Origin: Kryptolebias marmoratus
Lineage: Eukaryota; Chordata; Actinopteri; Cyprinodontiformes; Rivulidae
DNA: 64,000 nucleotides
Reading direction: 5' to 3'
Assembly: GCF_001649575.2 (NCBI RefSeq)
Contig: NC_051444.1
Span: 20,238,498-20,302,497 of the forward strand
Shown here: one piece after another, positions 23,571-33,978 of the stretch
How the letters are laid out: each line of letters opens with the position of its first letter
Position numbering within the stretch: position 1 is the first letter of the stretch
The notes under the pieces: generated by a model
What the model was told of the DNA's origin: nothing
Database searches by the model: none
Seen by the model: only the letters and a program-made list of their open reading frames with translations
Program-made: the position numbers and the translations under genes

Positions 23571-24110
23571 GTGTCTAAGTCCAAAAGCCACACCTCCAGA
23601 TTTCCTATGCCATGAGTTACTCTTGATGAGTGTGAAACTTGGCGTCATTTGTGGAGCTTTTTCATTTTTTCCTGGCACTGTCGAGATGTCCAGTTGTATC
23701 CAGCGCCAGCCATCCGTTCTGCAACCTCAAAAAAACTTTTTAATTTCATGTTGCCCCATCTAGCTGATGCTGAATGCTGCAGTCCCCAATAACTGCAAGA
23801 AAAGCCTGGACCTTGTTGTTCCTTCAGGGAATAAACGTTTGTGAGGACTCCATTACTGCTCTATTTTTTCGCTACCGTTCCAAAATTGTCTATCTTTGTT
23901 TTCTTTGCTCTTTACGCTTGCATCTGACCACACCCATGACCAATGAGTGAACAGGAGCTAAGCTTGCGTCACCCACGAAAGCAGGACCGGCCCGGCTGGC
24001 CCTGTTCCAAAGCAGGGACCAGCCTCGAAAAAATGCTAGTGGAAATGCTCGCAAAGCATGCAGAGTAGAGTGGAGCCTGGACCATTAGAGCCAGTGGAAA
24101 AGGGGCATAA
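23571..24110. mobile_element. Insertion inside the L2 LINE, probable DNA-transposon remnant
   Basis: This segment separates two parts of one L2 LINE and is not L2-like. Its right side (about 23985-24110) has GGCCCGGCTGGCCC, CAGGGACCAGCCTCG and CCAGTGGAAAAGGGGCATAA, wording shared with fish PIF/Harbinger- or hAT-like non-autonomous elements that end in a TTTTCCAC-type terminus. I could not define matching terminal inverted repeats or a target duplication. The LINE's reverse-transcriptase core (several hundred codons) is missing at this position, so the event replaced or accompanied a deletion and is not a simple insertion. Confidence 0.5.
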
Positions 24111-25079
24111 CTGACAGGTGGAGGGCTTGGACTTGCAGATGAGATCAAAAATGTCAGAAAGAGAAGGGAGCTGAAAACCAGATAGAAACTGAGATGGAAA
24201 AGAAAGTTGGGAGGAAGTATTACTGACAGAGTATGAACCAAAGATCAATGAATTTAGTCAATTTCGTTATTTAAAAGAACATTAGAGTGTCACAGAAGTC
24301 AGCAGAGTATAAATAAGATGGAAGAGAAGCTGAAGGATGAAAGTTTTTGTTGAGACGTGAAAACAAAATCTTAGAATTACCACATTTTGAAAGGATTAAT
24401 TCCAAGAAACAAATGGATTTGCTGTGAGTAATACAATCCTTATAGTCCAAAATATGATTTCTATGCATCTCTTTGTGAATTGTGTGACCAGTTTTTATCT
24501 AGAGGCACTTGAGTCGTTGACCTTTGGCTTTCATTAGCCGTAGCTCAGGTGTAAACCAATGAGCAGAACAGAGAGGAAAACAGGCTTGGTTTTCAAAGGA
24601 GTGAGAGAATTGAGGATTGTGCTGAAGCCATTGTTAAAGTGAGGGCTCATATCGTCAGGGGTGAGCAAGTTGTCCAAGGCCAAAAGGCCATCTACAGCAG
24701 AGGAAAGGATGTCATGGTTGATATACGAAAATAAAGATTACGAAAAGAGATAATATGTGAAGACTTAGTTAATGAGAGAATAAGGTTAATTTTAAAAGAG
24801 AGGAGCAGATAATCAGTTAGAGGAAGTTCATCAGCAACCAAGTTGGACAGAGTTAAACCAGAAGAGCAGATTAAATTCAGGATATGGCCTTTAGAGTGTG
24901 TGAGGAAATCATAATGTTGCTGGAATCTAAAACTGTCGAGGCAGAATGCAAAGTCTTTGGTAAGAGGATTATTGGGGAGAGGAGGGGTGTTCAAAGACAA
25001 TGATGACAGCAAGTAAGGGGAGCTGGAAGTTGGCTGATGTGTACTACTCAGGCTGTGGGGGTCCAGTATTGAACCTATT
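24111..25079 (-). pseudogene. L2-type LINE, endonuclease C-terminus and linker, broken
   Basis: The minus strand gives, in order, the end of the APE-type endonuclease (LTKDFAFCLDSFRFQQHYDF, LTHSKGHILNLICSSGLTLS), the linker (SFRNLYFRISTM, then IHKEMHRNHILDYKDCITHS and LYSADFCDTLMFF) and the region before the reverse transcriptase (FQLPSLSDIFDLICKSKPST). The catalytic SDH of the endonuclease reads TDY here, so the active site is lost. The frame is broken into pieces at 24692-25114, 24271-24468 and 23969-24248. This domain order is typical of L2 elements. The match stops at about 24110, where a foreign segment begins. Confidence 0.85.
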
Positions 25080-25870
25080 AAAAAAAAAAAAAAAACAGTC
25101 CCCGAGTGCCTCACTGGCCTCGTCTGAGCAATGTTTCACACACCGTTTGGTGGGGTACTGTCTCTTTACTATAGGTGTGTAATCAGGAAGCAGATGGACT
25201 AGGTTGTGATCTGAGCAGCCAACCAGGGGGAGTGGGAGCAGCTGTAGGCATCTGGTGTGTTTGCATACAGCAGGTCAAGAGTCTTGTTGTCCCTGGTGCA
25301 GCAGTACAAACTAATGTAAGTTGGGGAGAGTGGCAGACAGGGAAGCATGGTTAAAATCCCCAGTGATGAGAAGCACAGCTTGAGGATGCATCTACTGTGA
25401 CCTGAGAGTGTGGAGAAGCTCACTACAGCAGTGTTGGCCGCGGGCAGAATGTACACAGTTACTGCAATGATGTGTAAAAAAGCTCTTTCAGCAGGTAGTA
25501 CAGCCGAATGCTAACCATCAACAGCTTAGTGCCCAACGTACACGATGCTTCTTCACATAGATGTGCTCCAGGTTTTACCATTTGTTCACTAACGTTGCTA
25601 TTCCCCCTCCTTTTTTCTTACCACTCTCCCTCATGTTCCTGTCTGCTCTAATGAGATGGAATCCATTCAGCTGCACCAGTTAGTCCGGAGTGAGCTTGGT
25701 CAGCCAGGTCTCCATGAGGTAAATCAGGGTGCACTCATGGTACTCATGCTGTATCCTTGTAAGCGGCAACAGTTCCTCCATTTTGTTCATGAGCGACCTG
25801 TTTCCCGTGATAACCAATGGAAGGTCCGGTGACGGTTTGTAACGTCATCTCTTTTCTGGGCACTTGACTC
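25080..25870 (-). pseudogene. CR1/Rex-type LINE endonuclease fragment
   Basis: A separate LINE fragment upstream of the L2 piece on the same strand, separated by a run of about 16 A at 25081-25096. Minus-strand translation in three frames gives NRSLMNKMEELLPLTRIQHE, TLIYLMETWLTKLTPD, GFHLIRADRNMRESGKKKGG, ITGDFNHASLSATLPN (25320-25379) and TLDLLYANTPDAYS, ending with SDHNLVHLLPDYTP (25202-25220). These are the successive motifs of the APE endonuclease of CR1/Rex1-like elements, with the catalytic DFN and SDH motifs still readable. Frameshifts and stops separate them, and no reverse transcriptase follows. Strongly decayed. Confidence 0.82.
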
Positions 25871-26639
25871 TGGCTCTGCATCCTCTCCTCCCCTTAGTTC
25901 AGCAGGGATCTATCTGTGTGGTTATCTGTCCATGTTTTTTTTTTTATTTTTGTTTTGTTTTCTGTTGAATACCCAATATATTATAAAAGTATGTGCAACT
26001 TCACAGCAACAACAAAAATACTGAGTTAAAAATGAAATATGTTTGATTGAGATTACCCTTTAGTATTATAAAGAACAGATTTGTTTCAAAATATATTCAC
26101 CCATTTCTAAACCAGCATTGTCCTAAAACTAAAACAGAGACAGAAAGACAACAGTGCTCAGACTCATATAGTATTAGAAGCATTGTCATCCCCCTTGGAC
26201 TGTAGTCAAAGTCGCTGAAAAAATGCTCATGTTGACTCAGTGATGGTAACCTCACACGTTAAAGCCTGGGCCAAGGTTCAAAGAGCCAAACACCTCACCG
26301 ATATGGTGCCTTTTTCCCAAATCAGCACCAAATCATTATCACGAGTGAACCAAGGCAAAGTCTGAGAGGAACAAATGGGAAACACCTTAGTTCCTCAGTA
26401 CTTCCATGTGTTGTACTATGTTGTAACTTGAAAAAGAATAATACAAAAGCCTAAATTATACAGTGAGTTTGCAGTTCGTCTGAAACAAGTTTTTTCACTA
26501 TGCTCCTTTACTAAACCATGGAGCCTCATTGACTGGTGATGTGATTCAAATCTCTTCAAGTGCAGAGCAGGCACTCTGTGGGTCGACACTTTGAACCTGC
26601 ATTTGGACAGCGCTGGGCGAGCCACAGCTCATGGTGATT
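25871..26639. other. Unassigned non-coding sequence
   Basis: The first 100 bp are T- and A-rich and may be the 5' region of the LINE before it. No gene or other repeat recognised. Confidence 0.4.
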
Positions 26640-26945
26640 TGTGTATCTGATCTGCTTACAGACATCTGCAGTCAGAGATAGATATTCTTCCCTCCTAGCA
26701 ATGTGAGGTTATTATCTCCCTTCTTTACCATCTCATAACTGTGGAAAGTTTTGTTTATTATTAACGCATGTGTTTTTCTGGTGGTGAGCAATAGTCAGTT
26801 TGTTGGGGGAGTTATTGCAGAATAGAGAAAATAAGTTTAAACATTCCTTATGAGACCACTCCAGTGAGTTGCCACAAGCCCTCAGCACGTGACAGTGCCT
26901 TTAGGCATCTGTTCATGATTCAGCCAAGGTTTAGCTTTGGGCTAG
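26640..26945. promoter_or_regulatory. Candidate conserved regulatory block
   Basis: Repeat-free sequence with ATGTGAGGTTATTATCTCCC near 26700, TTTGTTTATTATTAACGC near 26751 (forkhead-like TGTTTAT next to ATTA/TTAAC cores) and GTGAGCAATAGTCAG. No open frame. Judged by eye as enhancer-like. Confidence 0.22.
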
Positions 26946-27319
26946 ACTGCTATGAAGGAGCTCAAAGACAAACGTGTACATAAAAATTTCAAAGTCTGGG
27001 CCAACGGGTTAACGAAGAAAAAAAAATTTAAATAAAAATACGGTTGTAAAACTAAACTTATATGAAACTTTGTTGAGTTAAAGAAAAAAAATGGTAAAGC
27101 CTCTCAAGTCTGACAGACCAAGTTAAGAAGTCTGATTGATGTGGTTTAGACAGATAGTTACTTTTTCAGCTTGCCTTTTCTTCAGCCCACGGAGGCTAAT
27201 GAGTGCCAAGACAGAGAACTACAAAGACTGACCAACAGTGCTATGGAAAAAAAAAAAAAAAAAAGGACCAAATTATTAATCTTTTAGTTTCATGAGCCTG
27301 GCACAAGGCAAAAATTATA

Positions 27320-27600
27320 ATGATAAAACACTGAATTAATTAGCCACTTTAATTGTATGTTCTCCAACTTCTATTCTCTGCGGGCATAATTAAGATGTGT
27401 TTATTTGGACACAGTTTGCTCTTCAAGGAGGTTACACAGCTAATCGGCATTATACTCAAGTCATGCATAGATTGCAATTATCTCAACTAGCTGCTGCTGC
27501 AGATGCTACTGTGTAGAGCTGGCACCTTCAATTACTGATTTAAGAGATAAAAATGAGGACATGCTGTATTAAATGGACTTGTCAATGCAATATCATTTAA
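27320..27600. promoter_or_regulatory. Candidate conserved enhancer rich in TAATTA-type sites
   Basis: This block holds an unusual cluster of homeodomain-type cores: AATTAATTAG at 27334-27343, TTTAATTGTATG near 27348, GGGCATAATTAAGATGTG near 27382, GATTGCAATTATCTC near 27470 and CTTCAATTACTGATTTAAG near 27526. Between them the composition is balanced, with CAG-rich and E-box-like sequence (CTGCTGCTGCAGATGC). It carries no repeat and no coding frame, and an 18-A run sits just before it (27245-27264). The clustering and texture fit a developmental enhancer; conservation is untested. Confidence 0.35.
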
Positions 27601-28520
27601 AGAGGAGGAGTTGTGAGGAATGAAAGCTGGAGTTAAATTTCAGAGTAGGAGGGATGGAGCTGTATGTTCAATTGGCTCTTTCACCCACAATATTCTTTCC
27701 CAATCAGTTCCACTAATTCTTTCGATGAGGAATATGAGGTGGGTGAGATTAAAGAGAAGTTCATTTTCTAACTGATGCTGTTGCATAAATATACCTTTCA
27801 TTAAAACATCATTCATGAATGCCACTAGGCCTTTTTAATTTTTTTTTCCATTAGTTTTTTTTCAGTGCCCTAAACTTTAGTCATACTGCAGCTATTTCTT
27901 CACAGAAACACTTTGTTCCCACAAATAATATTTAATTATGCAGATTTTTCAATGTATTCTGTCAAAAACACTTAAGATGTGTAGGTTGCATGACTCTTAC
28001 AAGCTTGTAAACAAACTTAAGACAGTAATGTCTGGATACTTTGTGTATAAATGAATCATGTACACTATCACAAAAAAGACATTAATAATAGATGTAGCAT
28101 AGGAGTTTCACGAGAGAAGGCAAGGTTTACATCTGATGTCTCTTTGAGCTATAAAAAGATTTAAAAAGTGTTTTATGCTCTATTAAGTTCATACGCATAA
28201 ATTAAATTTCAATGAAAAGTTTATTTAAGGTTCATTTCACTGTTAATTATTTTACTTTGTTATATTTTTGCAGCATGAATTTCTGTCAGAGCTAAAGAAA
28301 AACAGATTCAATTTTAAAAAGTTAGTAGTTAAATCCCACACCACCACAAACCTGTCAACTTTTAGAGGAAACACAACTGTTAGAGAAAAAAATAGAAAAA
28401 CCTAGGATTAATTATTTGAGCTTAAGGAGTACTATCATAACCAATGTCTTTACATATCTTTTGTAATATAACTGTTTTTGTTTTTTGTTTTTTTTCTATT
28501 GCATCAATTTAACAGAACCT
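27601..28520. other. Unassigned non-coding sequence
   Basis: AT-rich, stop-dense; nothing recognised. Confidence 0.45.
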
Positions 28521-28755
28521 TGTGTAATCTGTCATGCATTATGTGGTGGGTCTCAGGTACAACCACACCAACATTTAGCTCAATATCTGTATAACTTATT
28601 GACTTATAGCCATTTTGTGTTTCCTAAATTTGCTTAGCTGTGGCTGCCCTCTTGAACTCCAAAATATTGCATCCAGTGACTGATTCTTTTTTCTTCTTTT
28701 TTACAGTTTCATATTTTGCTAACAGACACACATAAAAGCAAACACACACACAGGT
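28521..28755 (+). repeat. Dispersed repeat family R1, copy D
   Basis: Keeps CCACACCAACATTTAGCTCA, ATATCTGTATAACTTATTGA, CTTATAGCCATTTTGTG, TGGCTGCCCTCTTGAA and TTTCATATTTTGCTAACAGA followed by CA-rich sequence. The central ATTAAAATCC block has been replaced or eroded by a T-rich tract that ends in TTTTTTACAG, so a cryptic splice acceptor lies inside this copy. Same orientation as copies A, B, C and E. Confidence 0.75.
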
Positions 28756-28974
28756 TGATAGTCTAAAATAATTGCCTGACTTACATGGCAGCAGGCAATA
28801 AACACAGATACTTTTGGTTGCTGTTCTCACTCCTTACTAATAACTTGTTACACCAGCTTCTATGTGTGGTAGATCTTCCCATGCAGAGGCAGATTTCAGT
28901 TTTAAATGTAATTATCAGTGGTCAGAGTTGCCTTTTGAAAGCATGAAATGTTAGCACCTGCTGCAAAATAACTG

Positions 28975-29150
28975 ACTTCAGTAATTAGAAATAATTTCAT
29001 CATGTCCCCAAAGATTTCACAACGTTCAAAGAAATTCCCATGAATCACAGCGTTACAGAAAGGCTTAAGAGCTTTGGTGCTGTATTTTTATTTATCTGTG
29101 AGTCAGAGGGGTAATTTGTTGGATTGTGTAGCTTATATCTCATGATGTTC
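28975..29150. promoter_or_regulatory. Candidate conserved regulatory block
   Basis: Repeat-free sequence with CAGTAATTAGAAATAATTTC near 28980 and several mixed-composition segments; no open frame. Weak visual call. Confidence 0.18.
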
Positions 29151-30039
29151 ACACACCGTGGGAAATTATTCCTAAGAGACGATCCAGCATTAAAGGAGCA
29201 ACACGTTGTTTAATTGTGAAAATTAAAAGAACCCTCTTGAGTCTATCTTGTACATCAGTGACAACGCGCACAAACACACAGGCTCCGTCTTCAAGGACAG
29301 AGTTCTGTTTGCTTGGTCTTTGCTTTTCCAAAGTCTGAGCTTCATTTAAACATGTTCTTTTCTCATTGAAGGGTGTGTAAAAAAAGTTCGCAGAAAAAAA
29401 AAGGACTTGTGAAATAATCATTTTTTAAAATACTCAAAGCGCTTTCTTCTAAACTGGCTGCGGGTCCATAAAAAAATAGACTGTAATTGGCTCGTAGAGG
29501 TCAGCAGATCCTACAGTGTGCTTGGAAGTTATATGCCCGTTTTAAATGTGGCTGAGAGACCGCAGCACCACACTGAAACAGTGAATCTTTAATTTTAACT
29601 CCGTATCTACTTCTCCCCATGAGACTGTGTTAATAATTGATACAAAGTTAAAATCAGAGACTTGTTTTACTTAACACAGTAAAAAAAAAAAAAAAAAATT
29701 TAAATCACAGTGCAAAGTGAAAAACCTGCTGGAAATATTTTAATTTGAAACGATTGAATGGTTTCTGGATGGTGATAGGAGCTTTGAACGCCTCCGTTTG
29801 AACATCACAGCTCTTTTCTTTTGTTCCATATCTTGTGCTTCATCTTCCCCCATCTTTTGTCTCGTCGTATATCATCACTTCTTCAGTCGGCCCTACTCCT
29901 GCCCTCCCCGTGACGTCCAAACCACCACTACCTACTTTTCCTCGTGAAAGAAAAGCTATTACTCCTGCTGATCTTTGTGATAGGAACCAGATGATACTGC
30001 AATGTTTATTACCTTGTTAATGAGGAGCCACATATAGAG
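29151..30039. other. Unassigned non-coding sequence
   Basis: Includes an 18-A run near 29681-29698 and a pyrimidine-rich GC-richer patch at 29840-29940. The 61- to 90-codon frames show no domain. Confidence 0.4.
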
Positions 30040-30290
30040 AAGACAGGGCAGAGTTTCAGTAATTGTCTCCGTGGTAACTTATCTGTTCACTTTATGAGAT
30101 TTGGAAACAGGTGTTAATTACTTTTTTAATCATAGGCAATTGTGGAAGAGAATGCATCTTGCAAATACTATGGTTTATTCAGCAGTGTTCCTTTTTTTAA
30201 TTTTACTCTGACAGAAGCAGTATGAGATTAATTGCACTTTACAGGGACAGTGAACTGAATCTGTGATCGCCGGAGCTGTGACATTGAAAG
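30040..30290. promoter_or_regulatory. Candidate conserved regulatory block
   Basis: Contains CAGTAATTGTCTCCGTGG near 30056, GGTGTTAATTACTTTTTTAA near 30111 and GAGATTAATTGCAC near 30223, all homeodomain-type cores in repeat-free sequence. No coding frame. Enhancer role inferred only. Confidence 0.27.
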
Positions 30291-31334
30291 TGTTAAGACA
30301 CGTTCAGGTTAATAACAATAAGATCCGAAGCAGGGTTTTTTTGGTGCTTAACCCACTCTTCTTTTTAGCCCCCCTTTAGTAACTCTGCTAAAACATTTGA
30401 AAAAAATCACCCAAAACTTGCCTATGCAGTGTGATGGCAAAGTCTTTGATGGTGTATTAAGAATGCATTACGCATGACAGAGAGTGATAGGTTGTGGGGG
30501 GTTTGTGCATTGTGGTGGTTTATTATTGTGACGACAGCATATTTTTGTCCTGTGAGGAGGGGCAGTGGTGGCAGCGTATCTATGAAGTAGGGTGAGCAAG
30601 CACTGGTGTAGCTTAGCTGTCAAGATCTTGAAGCAGGACTGGCCATGCGAGCCTCGTGCCTATAGGCTACGACCCTGGCACACGTACACTGCGTTGGCAG
30701 CAGTCCAAGGAAGTTATTTTAAAGCTCTTGAGGGTGCGGCTGCAATGCACATCACGTCCTATAGGATCGTGCTGTGCTCAATCTTCAAAAGCAAAATAAA
30801 CATTTGTTCTCATCATAGTCAGGCCTAATGGATGAAAAAAGGGAAGAAGAATTGATGTGGTTGCTATTCTGCACAGAAACCTGCTGCACCTGCACGCTAT
30901 CCTGCTGCTGACTGGAGTTGCCTTCTCCACAGCAAAGCTGAAACTAATGGTGGAGGCCCAGAAACCTTTGAAATACAGCAGAACATTTCATAGGTCATGA
31001 TAAGGTCATGGGGCAAGCTAAACCAAATGGTGGCAGCAACGTGTTATTGTTGAGCCAAAAAACCCATTAAATTTAACTGAGGTTATCATGTTTATCAGCA
31101 GTTTTGTTACAATGACCCAGAGAATCATTGTTATAGTAATATGGTCATTTGTGAAGATAATATGTAAATGTTATGCAATTTTGTGTCCTGCATTTGCTTT
31201 AGAGACATATCAGAATTATGTTGCTACTGTCACAGAGAAATCTAAATTGCCAGACTGTCTGAGGCATGCAATACAATAATTAAAATTGTAAATAAATACA
31301 TTTTAATATTAATTAAAAGAAAAAAATCATTAGC
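30291..31334. other. Unassigned non-coding sequence
   Basis: No gene supported. The 30592-30828 interval has higher GC and a 78-codon + frame, and a GTAGCTTAGC segment that superficially resembles a tRNA A box, but no B box or clover-leaf could be made out. Confidence 0.35.
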
Positions 31335-31610
31335 ATGGCGTTTTAACCAGTAGCTGCCTCCCATTGTTGTCGGAGAGTCATGCCAGGGTGGGGCCCAAGG
31401 TGTGGTGTGATTGTAAACGTATGTGGTGGTATCACTGCGAGAACATCCGGCGGATAACGGTTGGTGTTGGTGCAGGAAACTGTCTCTGGGACATGGAAAA
31501 CAGCTACATTTGATAAGTACTAAGAACACTGCAGAGTCATGATAGCCTTCACGCTGAAGGACATTTTCCAAATTTACTGTAATCCAGCCACACTCTAATA
31601 GGTTGTATAG
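31335..31610 (-). repeat. Dispersed repeat family R2, copy b
   Basis: Second copy of the family at 16590-16830, same orientation. Shared + strand landmarks are GTAGCTGCCTCC, GTCATGCCAGGGTGGGG, GTACTAAGAACACTGCAG, CACGCTGAAGGACATTTTCC and TAATCCAGCCACACTCTAAT. It is longer in the middle than copy a by a segment around AACATCCGGCGGATAACGG. The minus strand is open for 109 codons, and its N-terminal part lines up with copy a. The protein is not recognised. Confidence 0.65.
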
Positions 31611-32059
31611 GTCACAAAGAGCAATGCAGGGACATCATCCTGTACAATGGGCGCCTAAAGAAATGTAATTTGCACTCACACTTGCATAATATGCATCCAC
31701 TTCTTGACATAATGCTTTTAATAGTTTTATAGAGAAAATACATCTGCTCCTATTTATTTCCTTTTGATGGAGTTCAACCCTGTTCATAGTTTCTTTGTTT
31801 TCTGTCCTTTCATCCCACCTCTTTTCTGTTCGCTCATCACTCGTCTTCAGTCACTTTCGCTGCTTTCTTGTTTTATTATTAACCCTTTTTTATCTGACTC
31901 CTTCACTCCTAGTCTTTGTTTCTCATCTCGGCCACATCATGGTGGAGAATTACAAAGCCACATAAACCGCCCGACTTTTTTGCTGATCTTTTTTAATCTT
32001 CTTAACCTATTTGCATATTCACACTGTGATTTCCTCCCAGGTTGCATTTAAATAATACA
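31611..32059. other. Unassigned non-coding sequence
   Basis: Pyrimidine-rich stretches from 31750 to 31990 create a serine/phenylalanine-rich spurious + frame of 95 codons. No gene recognised. Confidence 0.4.
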
Positions 32060-32265
32060 AATCCTGTCTATATTTGTCAGCAGTGAGACGATGGTATATT
32101 TATGAATATAATTGAATACATTCCAGCCGTCAGAAGATGATGCCAAGGGGGCGTTAGAACAAGGAGACACATCTGGAGGCCCACTTTTCTCAACCTCGTT
32201 TACTCTGGTCTGAAAGCAGAGCATCGAGCCTGAGTTTGACACCTCATTGCTCAGGCCCATTTACG
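32060..32265. promoter_or_regulatory. Candidate conserved block (regulatory or exon)
   Basis: A balanced, repeat-free stretch with TATGAATATAATTGAATAC near 32100 followed by GC-richer sequence. On the minus strand a frame of 70 codons is open with non-repetitive composition (MGLSNEVSNSGSMLCFQT and following), but no acceptor or donor of good quality brackets it and no domain is recognised. Either a regulatory block or chance. Confidence 0.2.
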
Positions 32266-33918
32266 TCTTGTCTTTTATTGGATTTTGTTATTGTTTCTAC
32301 AAACATGTTTATGTTTTTATCACTGACAAATGTATCCCCCCACATTCATTTTTCCTTCCTTTTTACTATAAATAAGTGGGTCAATTTTTTTTTTTTTTAT
32401 TTATAACACTTAAACAAATAATTCCTGTGAGTGTTTAATCAATCAAATGAGCATTTCTTATCTGATGAAATTAATGATATCAAATATAAGGATTTAAGAT
32501 CACAATGTTTAATGTGTGTACATTCGTTGTGTACTCTTGGAGTATGAATGTTTGTGAAATCTGAGAGGAGGTGGAGAAAGCATAACCCGCAGAGATTATG
32601 ATCTGACATGTCTTCTTTGAAGCCGTGTTCTTGTAGTAACTGTGGATAATTGATCCATGCCTTTGATTCCACTACCATGTCTCTCTATGAGTTAAACATC
32701 ATTTTACGAGATTTGAGTAAAAAAAAAAAAAGGAAAAAAAAAAACATGCAAAATGAAAGGACCTATTACAAGCTTTGAAGCTGACGTGCTGTTTGGCCTC
32801 AAAACAAGCTTTTTGAGATCACAAATTTATTTTCTAGCATTAAACATTAAAGATCTACTTATTCAAGATCACACACACACACCAAGTTGACAGGTGAACA
32901 AATACTTTAGCCCTGTTCAGATCAGCAAATGAGAAAAGTTAAGGAGCATAATAATGATGTAAAGACGCTGACAAACTTAACTTGTAAACTTCAGTGCAGT
33001 TAAACCCCCACTGGTGAGCTGGCAGCTGTTTTTTGTACTGAACTTAACTGTGAGCGTAAGACTGAGAACCCCCTTGAGAGATTCTATGTCCTCTTTAGCC
33101 TGGAAACATCACTGGATAATATATAATAATAATATCCCATAAAATGTGTTTTTTATTATGAATTGAGAAAGATTAAAGTAACAACTTTTCTGCTTGTTTG
33201 GAGTCCCCTCAGGTCAGTAGGTGTGGACCTACAATGTAGCTCCAGATGGTTTGTGTTTACGCTCTAAATTTGAAAAAATAAAAAGTACCAGACCACCTTT
33301 AGGGAGGGGTCTGAGCCATCCTCAATTGAGAGTGTCCACATCTGTATTTAAAGCTGTCCTCTTGTGACCAGATTGTCCAGGATGGATGTTAGTGCCAGGT
33401 CTGAATGGGGCTTTTGAGGAGTGAAGCAGAAAGACAACCCTTTTGGTAAATTCAACTGGCCAAAGTAGTGTATTACTTCTGATAACACATTATGTTGTAG
33501 GCAGAAATATATCTTGCTCAGAGGTGCAAATCCATTTCTTTCATAAGAAATATATGGGTCATTTTCAAAAGTAGTATTAATGAACCTCCCCAAAAACATT
33601 TTTATGTTCATATGCTAAAACTAATCTAGTACTTTTTTATTTTATTTTATTTTGCTAATCTGGATTCACTAAAGTCTCAAGCTTAAAACTTTCAATAGAT
33701 TGAAACATGATGTACTTTTGTGGGCACTGAGGATTCAGCAAAACTTTTAGTTTATATTTATGAAAATTAATGACAAATTGTATTTCATGATAAAAACAAA
33801 TCTCTTGATGTTAAACAAGGAAATTGTCTGTGATCCTGTGGCTCTTTGAAACTTCTCCTACCCTCACCCAGAAAACCAGCGGAGTCTGATCAGACCTTAG
33901 CTCCGGCTGTAGGAGATA
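32266..33918. other. Unassigned non-coding sequence
   Basis: AT-rich with T runs near 32384-32400, A runs near 32719-32743, a short CA repeat near 32870 and a TTTTA-type tract near 33635-33653. No gene or repeat family recognised. Confidence 0.45.
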
Positions 33919-33978
33919 TTACCAACAAATCCACTCTTTATCCACCTCGAGGTGGATAAAGAGTGCATTTGTTGGTAA
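33919..33978. repeat. 60-bp near-perfect palindrome centred on CTCGAG
   Basis: The two 30-bp halves (33919-33948 and 33949-33978) are reverse complements with a single mismatch (33931/33966) and no spacer. The left arm starts TTACCAACAAAT and ends TCCACCTC. Weaker inverted similarity continues for several tens of bases outward on both sides. An inverted repeat without a loop can extrude a cruciform and usually is unstable, so near-identity suggests a recent origin by template switching or fold-back, or an assembly artefact. No transposon signature such as a clear target duplication was found. Confidence 0.95.

Noticed and set aside
24692..25114. 140-codon minus frame as a host gene
   Set aside because: It reads as a broken L2 endonuclease with TDY in place of SDH; a transposon pseudogene.
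30600..30690. tRNA-like GTAGCTTAGC segment
   Set aside because: No B box and no clover-leaf could be built; at most a SINE scrap.
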